NCBI GenBank assembly: GCA_004556155.1
Contig: SFIM01000002.1
Coordinates: 101,138 to 165,137 of the forward strand
DNA from: Clostridiales bacterium
GTDB taxonomy: Bacteria; Bacillota; Clostridia; Christensenellales; Aristaeellaceae
Length of the DNA stretch: 64,000 bases
Direction of reading: 5' to 3'
How positions within the stretch are numbered: position 1 is the first letter of the stretch; every line of letters begins with the position of its first letter. Positions 17,466 through 31,213 of this stretch are shown here, in pieces. Under the pieces are notes generated by a model. The model was not told the origin of the DNA. It did no database searches and worked only from the letters and a program-made list of their open reading frames with translations. Both the position numbers and the translations under genes were made by a program.

Positions 17466-18193
17466 AGCGCATCGCCTTGATTGCCGATCTGCACGGCAAC
17501 CTGCCCGCCGTGGAAGCGCTGGAGCAGGATCTGAAAACCCGCTCCGTCGATGAAATCTGGTGTCTGGGCGATATCGTGGGCAAGGGTCCAAGCTCGCCTG
17601 ATACCTTTGATTGGGCCATGGCGCATTGCAGCCTGATCCTGCGCGGCAACTGGGACGAAGGCGTTGCCTCGCGTACTTTTTCGCGCAACGACCAGTTCTA
17701 TTATAGCCAGCTGGGCGAAAAACGCATGCGCATGCTGGCGGAGCTGCCGCTGGAGCATCACGCTATAATCTCCGGCAAGCATCTGCGCCTGCTGCATGGC
17801 CGGCCCATCATGCCCGTGCTGCAGGCCACCCATGAACCGGAGGAAGAACTGACCTGGCTGTTTGAGCCCGATTATGATATCGTGGGCTATGCCGACATCC
17901 ACCGCCCCGGCTTGCGCTCGCTGCGCAGCGCGCCAAAGCTGCTGTTCAGCATCGGCAGCGTAGGCAACAGCCTGGGGCTGTCCATGGTGCAGTACGCCAT
18001 CCTGCAATGCGAAATGGGCGCTGATCCCGCGCCGCTGGATTTAAATTTCATCCTGCTTCCCTATGACCAGGAGCGCGCTGCGCGCGATGCGGAGAACGTG
18101 CTGGGCATGCCCATGCGCGAGGCCTATCTACAGGAAATCCGCACCGGTATATACGGACGCAAGCCGCCGCTGAGCAAGGGCAAAACCGAATAA
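17462..18193 (+). CDS. Metallophosphoesterase, YfcE-like, with altered third motif
   Basis: 243-residue calcineurin-like phosphoesterase. Motifs ADLHGN and GDIVGKGP are clear, but the usual GNHD is GNWDE and the usual C-terminal GHTH region reads GYADIHRPG. Such variants exist among YfcE-like phosphodiesterases, so activity is possible but metal binding may differ. It is translationally coupled to the amidotransferase-like gene (ATGA overlap) and followed by a strong terminator, so the two form a complete operon. Confidence 0.8.
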   Translation: MKRIALIADLHGNLPAVEALEQDLKTRSVDEIWCLGDIVGKGPSSPDTFDWAMAHCSLILRGNWDEGVASRTFSRNDQFYYSQLGEKRMRMLAELPLEHHAIISGKHLRLLHGRPIMPVLQATHEPEEELTWLFEPDYDIVGYADIHRPGLRSLRSAPKLLFSIGSVGNSLGLSMVQYAILQCEMGADPAPLDLNFILLPYDQERAARDAENVLGMPMREAYLQEIRTGIYGRKPPLSKGKTE

Positions 18194-18201
18194 TGTAAAA
18201 C

Positions 18202-18240
18202 GACCGAATGGCGTGCAGCCATCCGGTCATTTTGTTTTTA
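18202..18240 (+). terminator. Terminator of the plus-strand two-gene operon
   Basis: Hairpin with arms GACCGAATGGC and GCCATCCGGTC (one mismatch, 18202-18228), then ATTTTGTTTTTA. It lies between convergent genes and may serve engB in part. Confidence 0.8.
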
Positions 18241-18834
18241 TGCCTTGATTGCCTGTTCAATCACCTTGAGCAGTTGATCCCGGCCATCGCCGTTCTCGCT
18301 GGACCAGCAAATCAGCTCCCAGGGCTGCGTTTGCAGGGCGCGGCCAATGGGCGCGGTGTATTTCATCCGCGCGCCGCGTGATATCTTATCGGCCTTGGTG
18401 GCGATCAGCTGGAATTTCGCGCCCGTCGCGCGCAGGAAGTTCACCATGTCGATATCATCCTGCGTAGGCTCATGGCGAATATCCACCAGCTGCAGCACCA
18501 GCTTCAGCTCCCTGGTATTGTCAAAGTAGCCCTGCATCATTTCGCCCCAGCGCAGCTTTTCGCCCTTATCCACGCGCGCAAAGCCATAGCCAGGCAGATC
18601 GATCAGGTGAAATGCGTCGCCCGTACCACCATTGATTTCAAACACGTTCAGCAGCCGCGTTTTGCCCGGCGTGCCGCTGGTTTTGGCCAGCTTGCCATTG
18701 CGGCACAAGGCGTTGATCAGGCTGGATTTTCCCACGTTGCTCTTACCCGCCACGGCGATCTGCGGCAGGCCGATGCCCGTAAAGCGCCCATACTGCGCCA
18801 TACTGGTAACAAATTTTGCGTTCTTAATTTCCAT
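18238..18834 (-). CDS. engB: Ribosome biogenesis GTPase EngB (YsxC/YihA)
   Basis: Essential small GTPase for late large-subunit assembly. The 198-residue product has all G motifs: GKSNVGKSS (G1), TSGTPGKT (G2), DLPGYG (G3) and TKADK (G4). It lies 21 bp after lon, an arrangement widely conserved in firmicutes, and probably ends the lonB-lon-engB transcript. Confidence 0.95.
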   Translation of the reverse strand: MEIKNAKFVTSMAQYGRFTGIGLPQIAVAGKSNVGKSSLINALCRNGKLAKTSGTPGKTRLLNVFEINGGTGDAFHLIDLPGYGFARVDKGEKLRWGEMMQGYFDNTRELKLVLQLVDIRHEPTQDDIDMVNFLRATGAKFQLIATKADKISRGARMKYTAPIGRALQTQPWELICWSSENGDGRDQLLKVIEQAIKA

Positions 18835-18855
18835 GCGTACCCGCTTTCGCTTTTG

Positions 18856-21204
18856 TCAGTTATCTTTGGGAAGCAGCGCTACCTTCAGCACATCGCCGAT
18901 ATTTTCCACCAGGATGATATCAAACACCTTGCGCACATGCTCGGGCACATCCTCCAGATCCTTTTTGTTCTCCTGCGGCAGCAGCAGCGTGCGGATACCC
19001 GCTCGATAGGCCGCCAGCATTTTTTCCTTAACCCCGCCGATGGGCAGCACGCGCCCGCGCAGGGTGATTTCGCCCGTCATGGCCACATCCTGCCGCACGG
19101 CACGGCCCGTGATGGCGCTCATCAGCGCCGTGGCCATGGTCACGCCCGCAGAGGGGCCGTCCTTGGGCACCGCGCCCTCGGGTACATGGATGTGAATATC
19201 AATGGTCTTGTAAAAGTCCGGCGCCAGGTCAAACTCCGCCGCATGGGCGCGAATCCACGACAGCGCCGCCTGGGCGCTTTCCTTCATCACATCGCCCAGC
19301 TGACCGGTCAGCTTCAGGCCGCCGCCGCCCGCCATCACCGCGCACTCCACCGCCAGCGTTTCGCCGCCCACGGTGGTATAGGCCAAGCCGTTTACCACGC
19401 CTACGCGCGGCTTTTTCTCGGGCAGATCGCGCAGATAACGCACCGCGCCCAGATATTCCGTCACCTTATCGCGCGTCACCGTGACGGATTTCACATCGTT
19501 TTCCAGCATTTCCACGGCCGCCTTGCGCACTACGCGCGCGATGGTGCGCGTCAGCGTGCGCACGCCAGCCTCGCGGGTATAACCCTCGATTACGGCCTTG
19601 AGCGCCGCATCGCCCATGCGCACGCTGCCCTTGGGGAGTCCGTGCTCCTGCACCTGACGAGGCAGCAGGTGGCGCTTGGCAATCTGCAGCTTTTCCTCCT
19701 CGGTATAGCTGGGCACCTCGATGATTTCCATACGGTCGCGCAGCGGGCCGGGGATGGTTTCGATGCTGTTGGCGGTGGTGATGAACATCACCTGCGACAG
19801 ATCGAAGGGCACCTCCAAATAATGATCGCGGAAGGCGTTGTTCTGCTCGCCGTCGAGCACCTCCAGCATGGCGCTGGCGGGATCGCCGCGGAAATCGTTG
19901 CTCATCTTGTCAATTTCATCAAACAGGAACACCGGATTCATCGTGCCGGCCAGCTTCATGCTGGCGATGATGCGGCCCGGAATCGCGCCCACATAGGTGC
20001 GGCGATGGCCGCGGATCTCTGCCTCGTCTCGCACGCCGCCCAGGGACATCTGCACAAACTTGCGCCCTACCGCGCGGGCGATACCGCGCACGATGGAGGT
20101 TTTGCCCACGCCTGGCGGGCCGACAAAGCACAGGATGGGTCCACGCAGGCTGCCGTCCCCGGCGTTTTGCTGCTTCATGCGGCGCACTGCCAGGTATTCA
20201 ATCACGCGCTCCTTCACCTGCTGCATGCCGTAGTGATCCTCATCCAGCACACGGCGCGCACGCTTGAGATCAAGGTTGTCGGTGGTATACTTGCCCCAGG
20301 GCAGATCGAGGATCCACTCGATATATGTTTGCAGCCCGCTGATTTCAGGCGTACCGGGAGCCATACGCGCCAGACGATCCAGCTCATGCTCGGCCTTCTG
20401 GCGCACTTCATCGGGCAAGGGAAGCTTGCGCAGCCTCTCGCGCAGCTCGTCGTTTTCAGCCGCGTCGTCCTCGCCCAGTTCCTCCTGAATGGCGCGAATC
20501 TGCTCTCTCAGGTAATAGTCCTTCTGGTTTTTCTCAATCTGCTTTTTGATGCGCCCCTGCACCTGCTTTTCCACACCTGCCAGCTCGGTTTCGCGCATCA
20601 GAATGCCGCACAGCGTTTCCAGGCGGGCAGTCACGCTGACCTCCTCCAGGATGGCCTGGCGATCCTCCAAGCGTGTCAGGACGTTTGCGGCGATCACATC
20701 AGCCAGCTGATCGGGCGCTTCCACATCGCTGACGGATTTAAGCGTCTCGGGCGATATGCGCATGCTGGCGCGGGCATATTCCTCAAACAGCTCGTGCGTT
20801 GTCCGCACCAATGCCAGCAGCGTGGTATCATCCTGCGGCGTTTCGTCGATAATGGGGGTGACGTCGGCCACCCAATGGGGATCCTCCTGCACGATGGATT
20901 TGAGCACCGCGCGCTGACGGCCCTCTACCAGCACGCGCAGGCTGTCGCCGGGAAGATTGAGCACCTGTTTGATCAGCGCGATGGTGCCCACACGGCAGAT
21001 ATCCTCCGCCGTGGGATTTTCCACCTCGCCGTCCTTCTGCGCGCTCAAAAAGATCTGCTGACCTTCCAACATGGCAGCTTCCAGCGCGGCGATGCTGCGC
21101 GGACGGCCCACATCGAAATGCAGCACCATGTGGGGAAATATCATCAGCCCCCGCAAAGGCATCAGCGGGATGCGGATTGTTTTGGACTTGCGTTTTGTTG
21201 CCAT
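18856..21204 (-). CDS. lon: ATP-dependent protease Lon (LonA)
   Basis: Cytoplasmic AAA+ serine protease for misfolded and regulatory proteins. The 782-residue product has the N-terminal substrate domain (1-200), a coiled region, the AAA+ module with Walker A GPPGVGKT at 362-369, FLFDEIDKM as Walker B, and the C-terminal protease domain with the catalytic Ser in KDGPSAG and Lys in [10 protein letters not shown]. It starts 48 bp after lonB. Length is normal. No CtsR or HrcA site is obvious before it, so it probably reads from the lonB promoter or a weak local one. Confidence 0.95.
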   Translation of the reverse strand: MATKRKSKTIRIPLMPLRGLMIFPHMVLHFDVGRPRSIAALEAAMLEGQQIFLSAQKDGEVENPTAEDICRVGTIALIKQVLNLPGDSLRVLVEGRQRAVLKSIVQEDPHWVADVTPIIDETPQDDTTLLALVRTTHELFEEYARASMRISPETLKSVSDVEAPDQLADVIAANVLTRLEDRQAILEEVSVTARLETLCGILMRETELAGVEKQVQGRIKKQIEKNQKDYYLREQIRAIQEELGEDDAAENDELRERLRKLPLPDEVRQKAEHELDRLARMAPGTPEISGLQTYIEWILDLPWGKYTTDNLDLKRARRVLDEDHYGMQQVKERVIEYLAVRRMKQQNAGDGSLRGPILCFVGPPGVGKTSIVRGIARAVGRKFVQMSLGGVRDEAEIRGHRRTYVGAIPGRIIASMKLAGTMNPVFLFDEIDKMSNDFRGDPASAMLEVLDGEQNNAFRDHYLEVPFDLSQVMFITTANSIETIPGPLRDRMEIIEVPSYTEEEKLQIAKRHLLPRQVQEHGLPKGSVRMGDAALKAVIEGYTREAGVRTLTRTIARVVRKAAVEMLENDVKSVTVTRDKVTEYLGAVRYLRDLPEKKPRVGVVNGLAYTTVGGETLAVECAVMAGGGGLKLTGQLGDVMKESAQAALSWIRAHAAEFDLAPDFYKTIDIHIHVPEGAVPKDGPSAGVTMATALMSAITGRAVRQDVAMTGEITLRGRVLPIGGVKEKMLAAYRAGIRTLLLPQENKKDLEDVPEHVRKVFDIILVENIGDVLKVALLPKDN

Positions 21205-21252
21205 ACGGCCCTCCCTGGATCTATTTTCACGTGTATATTTTACCAGAATTCA

Positions 21253-22938
21253 TCACCCATTGCAAGACGCTTCGCCGCCCGTCCCCTGCGCGGCCAGGGG
21301 CGCAATCCGCGCGGGCTGCTTTTCGGTCTCCGTTTCGGAAAGCGCAGCGGGCAGCAGCACGCGCTCCAGCGCCTGCGCCAGGGTATCAATGGCGCGCACA
21401 TCAATGCCGCAATCTTCAAAGCGCTCCTGCATGTTTTCGCGCGGCACATAGGCGCGGATCAGCCCCGCGCGCCGGGCAGCCTCCACCTTTTCAGGCACAC
21501 CGCCCACAGGCTTAATCTGCCCCTGGACGGAGATTTCGCCCGTCAGGGCGCAGCCGCCGTCCACGGGACGCCCCGTCAGCGCGCTGACCGCCGCCACCGC
21601 CATGGCCACGCCCGCGCTGGGCCCGTCCACCGGCGCGCCGCCGGGGAAGTTGACATGCACGTCCCGATCCGCGGGCAAATAACCCTGCATACGCAGCACC
21701 GTTTCCACATTATCAGCGGATACGCGTGCGGTGGAACGGCGCTTCATGCAGTGCGCGCTATTCCCCATTTCTTCCTCATCCACAATGCCGCGCACCGTCA
21801 CATGCCCGCTGCCCGGCATGGTCACGGCTTCGATTTCCATCACCGCGCCCTGATGACTGCCAAACACCGCCAGCCCATGCACCGCGCCCACGCGGTTTTC
21901 CTGCGCCGCGCGCTGATCCGGGCGGGCAGGATAGTGCCCCGAGGTGATCACCCATTCCATATCTGCCTGGGTAATCCGGGTGCGCTGCTCCATCTGCGCC
22001 AGGCCAGCGGCCATCTGCACCATATTGACGGCGTCGCGCCCACAGGCAGCATAGCGCCCGCAAAGCGCGCCGATATCAGGCAGCATCTGATAGCCCGCAC
22101 GTTTGGCCGCGCCATCGGCAATCTGCGCCACCTCGCTGGGCTCCAAGGCACGGAAAAACACCTCCATACAGCGCGAACGCAGGGCGGGCGGCAGATCCTC
22201 GGGATTGCGCGTGGTCGCGCCGATCAGGCGAAAATCCGCCGGCAGGCCGTTTTTGAAGATATCGTGGATGTGCCGGGGAACTGCGCTGTCGTCGGGATTA
22301 TAGTAGGCCGATTCAAAATGCACGCAGCGATCCTCAAGCACCTTGAGCAGCTTATTCATCTGGATGGGATGCAGCTCGCCAATTTCATCCAGAAACAGCA
22401 CGCCGCCGTGCGCCTTTGTCACCGCGCCGGGCTTGGGCTGCGGCACGCCCTGCACCCCCAGACTGCCCGCGCCCTGATAGATGGGATCGTGCACGCTGCC
22501 AAACAGCGGGTCGGCAATGGAACGCTCATCAAAGCGCACGCAGGTCGCGTCCATTTCAATAAAGGGCGCGTTTTCCTTAAAGGGCGTGCCGGGGCTGTGC
22601 TTGGCGTACTCCAGCACCAGCCGCGCCGCACAGGTTTTACCAATGCCCGGAGGGCCGTAGATAATCACATGCTGGGGATTGGCGCCGCACAGGATGGCCT
22701 GCAGGGACTTGATGCCCTCTTGCTGGCCGATAATATCCTCAAAGCTCTGCGGGCGCACATGCTCGCTGAGCGGTTCGCTCAGATGTACCGTGCGCATCTT
22801 GCGCAGATGCTCCATCTCGCGCGAGGCCTCGCGCCGCAGGCCGGGCTGAGCCTGGCGCTCCTTTTTGAGCTGCGACCAGAAATAGCACCCAACCACCACC
22901 GTTACCGCCATCTGGATCAGAAACAATATCCACGTCAA
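21253..22938 (-). CDS. lonB: ATP-dependent protease LonB
   Basis: Lon paralogue of spore-forming firmicutes with an N-terminal membrane segment. I place the start at the TTG at 22938, nine bases after AAAAGGGGG: from there the protein begins TWILFLIQMAVTVVVGCYFW, as in Bacillus LonB. The longer frame to 23013 would start upstream of the likely transcription start. The AAA+ P-loop GPPGIGKT and a Lon protease domain (DGPSAGVAM, VPEKVEAARRAG) are present. The Lon substrate domain is missing, as expected. In B. subtilis LonB is made in the forespore. Confidence 0.88.
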   Translation of the reverse strand: MTWILFLIQMAVTVVVGCYFWSQLKKERQAQPGLRREASREMEHLRKMRTVHLSEPLSEHVRPQSFEDIIGQQEGIKSLQAILCGANPQHVIIYGPPGIGKTCAARLVLEYAKHSPGTPFKENAPFIEMDATCVRFDERSIADPLFGSVHDPIYQGAGSLGVQGVPQPKPGAVTKAHGGVLFLDEIGELHPIQMNKLLKVLEDRCVHFESAYYNPDDSAVPRHIHDIFKNGLPADFRLIGATTRNPEDLPPALRSRCMEVFFRALEPSEVAQIADGAAKRAGYQMLPDIGALCGRYAACGRDAVNMVQMAAGLAQMEQRTRITQADMEWVITSGHYPARPDQRAAQENRVGAVHGLAVFGSHQGAVMEIEAVTMPGSGHVTVRGIVDEEEMGNSAHCMKRRSTARVSADNVETVLRMQGYLPADRDVHVNFPGGAPVDGPSAGVAMAVAAVSALTGRPVDGGCALTGEISVQGQIKPVGGVPEKVEAARRAGLIRAYVPRENMQERFEDCGIDVRAIDTLAQALERVLLPAALSETETEKQPARIAPLAAQGTGGEASCNG

Positions 22939-22947
22939 ATCAAAATA

Positions 22948-22985
22948 CCCCCTTTTCGCACCTGTTATAGCATGCGAAAAGGGGG
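22948..22985 (-). terminator. Perfect inverted repeat: rpoC terminator overlapping the lonB promoter and ribosome site
   Basis: Thirteen-bp perfect arms (22948-22960 and 22973-22985) with a 12-base loop. On the minus strand the stem is followed by TATTTTGATTTG, so it can terminate rpoC transcription. The loop holds an extended -10, TGCTATAAC (22972-22964). The 3' arm ends in the GGGGG used as ribosome site for lonB. A transcript begun in the loop would lack the 5' arm and leave that site free. Confidence 0.7.
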
Positions 22986-23037
22986 CGCTGTTCATGCGGG
23001 GAAGATCAGGCAAAAAGTGCCTGCCCGCGTGAATAAA

Positions 23038-26598
<3,561 letters not shown>

Positions 26599-26622
26599 CC
26601 TGTTTCCACACTCCTTCGCAGC

Positions 26623-29600
26623 TTACTCGATATCATCATCGTCGATATCCGTGAGCGGATCGTCGAAATCAGCAAAATCGTCGTCTCCGCCCAGCTTATC
26701 CAGATTATCCAGCTCGCCAAGCTCGTCGTCGATATCGGTGATATCGTCCAGATCTTCATAATCGCCGCCGTCTTCCGCTTCGCCCTCGCCGTCAAGCAGG
26801 TCGTCGTGATCGGCCTCGCGGACGGGACGCATCGGCGTATCGCCCATATCGTCGTCATCGTCATCGTCGCGGATTTCGATGACTTCCTTATTTTCGTTGA
26901 GCACCTTCACGTCCAAGCACAGGGACTGCAGCTCCTTGAGCAGCACCTTGAAGCTCTCAGGCACGCCGGGCGTGGGGATGTTCTGGCCTTTGATAATGGC
27001 CTCGTAGGTCTTTACGCGGCCCACGATATCGTCGGACTTCACCGTCAGGATTTCCTGCAGGGTGTTGGCCGCGCCGTAGGCTTCCAGCGCCCACACTTCC
27101 ATTTCGCCAAAGCGCTGGCCGCCGAACTGGGCCTTGCCGCCCAGAGGCTGCTGCGTAACCATGCTGTAGGGGCCGGTGGAGCGGGCATGCATCTTATCGT
27201 CTACCAGATGGTGGAGCTTGAGGAAGTACATGATGCCCACCGTGACCGGGTTTTCAAACGGTTCGCCCGTGCGGCCATCATACAGGATGGTCTTGCCACT
27301 GGGATCCATACCGGCCATCTTGAGGCATTCGTCGATGTCTTCCTTGGTCGCGCCGTCAAATACGGGGGTGGCAACCTTCCAGCCGAGCTTTCTGGCAGCC
27401 ATGCCCAGATGCACTTCCAGCACCTGACCGATGTTCATACGGGAAGGTACGCCCAGGGGGTTGAGTACGATATCCAGCGGGGTGCCATCGGGCAGGAAAG
27501 GCATGTCCTCCTCGCGTAGAATGCGGGACACAACGCCCTTGTTGCCGTGGCGGCCAGACATCTTGTCGCCCACGCTGATCTTACGCTTCTGGGCGATATA
27601 CACGCGCACCATCTTGTTTACGCCGGGGCTAAGCTCATCCTTGTTTTCGCGGGTGAAGATCTTCACATCCACGATGATGCCGCCCTCGCCGTGGGGCACC
27701 TTCAGGGAGGTGTCGCGCACCTCGCGCGCCTTCTCGCCGAAGATCGCGCGCAGCAGGCGCTCTTCCGGGGTCAGCTCGGTTTCGCCCTTGGGCGTTACCT
27801 TGCCTACCAGGATATCGCCGGAGCGGACTTCCGCGCCAATGCGGATGATGCCCTCCTCGTCCAGATCCTTGATTGCGTCGTCGCCGACGTTGGGAATATC
27901 GCGGGTGATCTCCTCCGGCCCCAGCTTGGTTTCGCGGGCTTCGGATTCATACTCCTCGATATGAATGGAGGTATACTTATCTTCCTTTACCAGGCGCTGG
28001 CTCAGCAGCACGGCGTCCTCGTAGTTGTAGCCTTCCCAGGTCATGAAACCGATGAGCATGTTGCGGCCCAGGCCGATTTCGCCGTTCTCGGTAGAGGGGC
28101 CGTCGGCCAGCAGATCGCCCACCTCCACGCGCTCGCCGTAGCTGACGCGGGGGCGCTGGTTGATGCAGGTGCCCTGGTTGGAGCGGGCGAACTTGGTCAG
28201 CTTATACTGATGCAGCACGCCGTCGTCATCCTGGATGGTTACTTCGTCGGCAGCCACGGAGTGCACGATGCCAGCATGCTTGGACAGGGTCACAACGCCC
28301 GAGTCGTGCGCAGCCTTGTACTCCATGCCCGTGCCTACGATCGGCGCTTCGGGCACCAGCAGCGGCACAGCCTGGCGCTGCATGTTGGAGCCCATCAGGG
28401 CGCGGTTCGCGTCGTCGTTTTCAAGGAAGGGGATCATGGCCGTGGCCACAGATACCAGCTGCTTGGGCGACACGTCGATATAATCCACATGAGAGGCGGG
28501 CACTTCCATAATTTCATCGCGCCAACGCACGGTCACGTGATCGTTTTTGAAGGTATTATCGGGATTGAGGGGCTCCTTGGCCTGACCGACGTTGTAGTTA
28601 TCCTCCTCGTCGGCGGTCATATAGACGATTTCATCCGTCACCCTGCCCGTTTCCTTATCCACCTTGCGGTAGGGCGCCTCGATGAAGCCGTACTCATTAA
28701 TGCGGGCATAGGTAGCCAGCGAGCCGATCAGACCGATGTTGGGGCCTTCAGGCGTCTCGATGGGGCAGATACGCGAATAGTGCGAATAGTGCACGTCGCG
28801 CACTTCCATGCCGGCGCGGTCGCGGTTCAGGCCGCCAGGGCCCAGGGCGGACAGACGGCGCTTATGCGTCAGCTCGGCCAGGGGATTGGGCTGGTCCATG
28901 AACTGGGACAGCTGGGATGAGCCGAAGAACTCCTTGATCGCCGCGCTGACGGGGCGGATATTGATCAAATCGTTGGGCTTGACGTCGTTAGCATCCTGGA
29001 TAGCCATGCGCTCACGCACAACGCGCTCCAGGCGGGTCAGGCCGATGCGCACCTGGTTTTGCAGCAGCTCGCCCACACTGCGCAGGCGGCGGTTGCCCAG
29101 ATGGTCGATATCGTCCGTCTCGCCCACGCCGTAGGGCATGCCCAGCAGATAGCTGACGGAAGCAGTGATATCATCCACGATGATGTGCTTGGGCACGATG
29201 TTGGCGATGTTCTCGCGCACAGCGCGCTTGATATCCTCGGGATCCTCCAGACCCTCGATGGTGGCCAGCAGGGTGGGCAGATGCGCCATTTCGTTCACGC
29301 CTGCCTCATGGGGATCAAAGGGCAGATACGCGGCCGCGTCCACAAAATTGTTGCCCAGCACGCGCACCACGTGCTCATCGCACATCAGGTTGACCGCGTT
29401 GATGCCGGCATTCTGGATGGCAACAGCGGTATCACGGTCGATGACCGCGTCCTTTTGCACCAGCACCTCGCCGGAACGGGGATCGATGATATCCTCAGCC
29501 GCGTGATGGCCGGCGATACGGGCGGCAACGCCCAGCTTTTTATTGAACTTATAGCGGCCCACGCGCATCAGGTCATAGCGCTTGGGATCAAAGAACAGGT

Positions 29601-30372
29601 TGTTCAGCAGCGTGCGCGCGCCGTCCTCGGTCGGGGGCTCGCCGGGCTTCTGCCGCTTGTAGATTTCAATCAGGCCCTGAGACTGGCTCTTGGTGCTGTC
29701 GCTGCGCTCGATGGTGGCCAGCAGACGCTCATCCTCGCCCAGCAGACCCACGATATCAGCGTCGCTGCCATAGCCCAGCGCACGCAGAAGCACAGTGATG
29801 GGCAGCTTACGGGCACGGTCAATACGCACCCACAGCACATCGTTGCTGTCGGTTTCATATTCCAGCCACGCGCCGCGGTTGGGGATGATCTGGGCGGCAA
29901 AAAGCTGCTTGCCCGTCTTATCCATGGTCATGGAAAAATAGGCGCCGGGAGAACGAACCAGCTGGCTGACAATGACGCGCTCCGCGCCATTGATCAGGAA
30001 GGTGCCGTGCTCGGTCATCAGCGGGAAATCGCCCATGAACACTTCGGTTTCCTTGATTTCGCCCGTTTCCTTGTTCTTCAGGCGCACAAACACCTTCAGC
30101 GGCGCGGCATAGGTCAGGTCGCGTTCGCGGCAGCGTTCGATTGAATTTTTGGGAACCGAGTCAAGCGAATAATCAACAAACTCAAGGATCAGGTTGCCGC
30201 TGTAATCCACAATCGGGGATACGTCGGCCAGCACCTCGCGCAGATCCTCCTGAAGGAACTTGCGATAGCTGTTTTTCTGAACCTCAATCAGGTTGGGCAT
30301 GTCCAGAACTTCATCGATGCGCGAGAAGCTCATGCGCTTGCAGTGCTTCCCCATCTGAACCTCGTGCACCAT
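26623..30372 (-). CDS. rpoB: DNA-directed RNA polymerase subunit beta
   Basis: Second-largest RNA polymerase subunit. The ATG at 30372 is preferred over an in-frame TTG nine bases upstream, because it lies at proper distance from AAAGGGGTGA. The rifampicin region [16 protein letters not shown]...[13 protein letters not shown] carries the drug-sensitive Asp, His and Ser residues, so the native protein should be rifampicin-sensitive. The C-terminus has a long acidic extension (DDDDDD and further Asp/Glu runs over about 70 residues), a feature seen in some clostridia. rplJL is not upstream; rpoB has its own promoters. Confidence 0.98.
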   Translation of the reverse strand: MVHEVQMGKHCKRMSFSRIDEVLDMPNLIEVQKNSYRKFLQEDLREVLADVSPIVDYSGNLILEFVDYSLDSVPKNSIERCRERDLTYAAPLKVFVRLKNKETGEIKETEVFMGDFPLMTEHGTFLINGAERVIVSQLVRSPGAYFSMTMDKTGKQLFAAQIIPNRGAWLEYETDSNDVLWVRIDRARKLPITVLLRALGYGSDADIVGLLGEDERLLATIERSDSTKSQSQGLIEIYKRQKPGEPPTEDGARTLLNNLFFDPKRYDLMRVGRYKFNKKLGVAARIAGHHAAEDIIDPRSGEVLVQKDAVIDRDTAVAIQNAGINAVNLMCDEHVVRVLGNNFVDAAAYLPFDPHEAGVNEMAHLPTLLATIEGLEDPEDIKRAVRENIANIVPKHIIVDDITASVSYLLGMPYGVGETDDIDHLGNRRLRSVGELLQNQVRIGLTRLERVVRERMAIQDANDVKPNDLINIRPVSAAIKEFFGSSQLSQFMDQPNPLAELTHKRRLSALGPGGLNRDRAGMEVRDVHYSHYSRICPIETPEGPNIGLIGSLATYARINEYGFIEAPYRKVDKETGRVTDEIVYMTADEEDNYNVGQAKEPLNPDNTFKNDHVTVRWRDEIMEVPASHVDYIDVSPKQLVSVATAMIPFLENDDANRALMGSNMQRQAVPLLVPEAPIVGTGMEYKAAHDSGVVTLSKHAGIVHSVAADEVTIQDDDGVLHQYKLTKFARSNQGTCINQRPRVSYGERVEVGDLLADGPSTENGEIGLGRNMLIGFMTWEGYNYEDAVLLSQRLVKEDKYTSIHIEEYESEARETKLGPEEITRDIPNVGDDAIKDLDEEGIIRIGAEVRSGDILVGKVTPKGETELTPEERLLRAIFGEKAREVRDTSLKVPHGEGGIIVDVKIFTRENKDELSPGVNKMVRVYIAQKRKISVGDKMSGRHGNKGVVSRILREEDMPFLPDGTPLDIVLNPLGVPSRMNIGQVLEVHLGMAARKLGWKVATPVFDGATKEDIDECLKMAGMDPSGKTILYDGRTGEPFENPVTVGIMYFLKLHHLVDDKMHARSTGPYSMVTQQPLGGKAQFGGQRFGEMEVWALEAYGAANTLQEILTVKSDDIVGRVKTYEAIIKGQNIPTPGVPESFKVLLKELQSLCLDVKVLNENKEVIEIRDDDDDDDMGDTPMRPVREADHDDLLDGEGEAEDGGDYEDLDDITDIDDELGELDNLDKLGGDDDFADFDDPLTDIDDDDIE

Positions 30373-30423
30373 AAAAAGCAATCACCCCTTTACTGTTGCA
30401 GCGCAGAACGGCGGTACCTCTTT

Positions 30424-30481
30424 GGCATTTTGGATTGTTCTTTTTTTGTTCTTTTTTCTCAAAAGAACCCTCAAAATGGCC
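30424..30481 (-). promoter_or_regulatory. Structured rpoB leader with two alternative hairpins
   Basis: In the roughly 130-nt leader an outer stem can form between GGCCATTTTG (30481-30472) and CAAAATGCC (30432-30424). Inside it GTTCTTTT (30468-30461) can pair with either of two identical AAAAGAAC copies (30455-30448 or 30444-30437). No known riboswitch is recognised. Function is unknown. Confidence 0.45.
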
Positions 30482-30511
30482 AGAAATCGGTATCTTACCA
30501 ATACTGATGCA

Positions 30512-30547
30512 ATTATAGATGATAGCACACGAAAAAGTCAATGTCAA
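30512..30547 (-). promoter_or_regulatory. Overlapping tandem promoters of rpoBC
   Basis: Two interleaved minus-strand pairs: TTGACA (30547-30542), 17 bp, TATCAT (30524-30519); and TTGACT (30541-30536), 18 bp, TATAAT (30517-30512). Both are close to sigma-A consensus. Confidence 0.8.
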
Positions 30548-30765
30548 GGCCGTTTTTTCACATTTTCAATAAAAATTTCTGTCAAGGCCCCTGTATGCGG
30601 ATTTCTCCCGGTTTTCGGCGCAGTCAAGTTTTTTCTTTGGGGGCTTTTGTACAAATGGATGTGACATATGGTTTCCGTTATTGGCTTTTCTCAGTCTCCA
30701 TAAAGCAAGCAGCGCCCCTCCTCCGCTCAGGCAGAAAAAGGGCGCTGTTTGTTTTATATGGACAA
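30548..30765. other. Gene-free stretch between DUF523 gene and the rpoB promoters
   Basis: No reading frame of note. It contains a further TTGACA on the minus strand near 30589 without a good -10, and an inverted repeat (CAGCGCCC with GGGCGCTG, about 30711-30750). The repeat lies just after the DUF523 stop and may terminate that transcript, although the T-rich tail is on the plus strand. Confidence 0.45.
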
Positions 30766-31212
30766 TTATTCTCCCAGTTTATTCAGCAATGCGATTTCTA
30801 TCTCGTCTTCGGTATAGACTTTCACGCCCCGGCCACGCAGCAGAGCCGCCAAGCGCCCATCCCCCGCCATCAGCGTGCCGGAGAAGGTGCCATCATATAT
30901 GCGATCCCGGCCGCACATAGGGCTGCGGGCCTTGAGCACGGCGCAGTCGCAGGCAAGCAGATCATACAGCCGCGCCGCTTCCTGCGCGCCGCGGTCGTAT
31001 TCATCTGTTCGGTCAACGCCCTCAGCGCTGATCACCCGCTCGCCCACGCGCTCGCAGGGCGGGCGCGGAGTAGGCAGGCCGCCCAGCTGCTCGGGGCATA
31101 CGGGCACCAGCTCGTGCTGCCGCCGCAGGGTCAGCGCGGCGGCGGACTGCTTGCTTTTACCATCGTAGCGGCAGCACGCGCCCAGCAGGCAGGCACTGAT
31201 TAAAATGCGCAT
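30766..31212 (-). CDS. DUF523 family protein
   Basis: Small cysteine-containing protein of the DUF523 (YbbK-like) family, function unknown. The start at 31212 is the ATG with GGAGATTGCCTGAT before it; the longer frame uses a TTG inside deoD. The family marks are at the N-terminus (ISACLLGACCRYDG), the middle (CPEQLGGLPTPRPPCE) and the Cys-containing KARSPMCG. About 148 aa, a normal length. It follows deoD by one base and ends a three-gene operon. Confidence 0.85.
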   Translation of the reverse strand: MRILISACLLGACCRYDGKSKQSAAALTLRRQHELVPVCPEQLGGLPTPRPPCERVGERVISAEGVDRTDEYDRGAQEAARLYDLLACDCAVLKARSPMCGRDRIYDGTFSGTLMAGDGRLAALLRGRGVKVYTEDEIEIALLNKLGE

Positions 31213-31213
31213 A

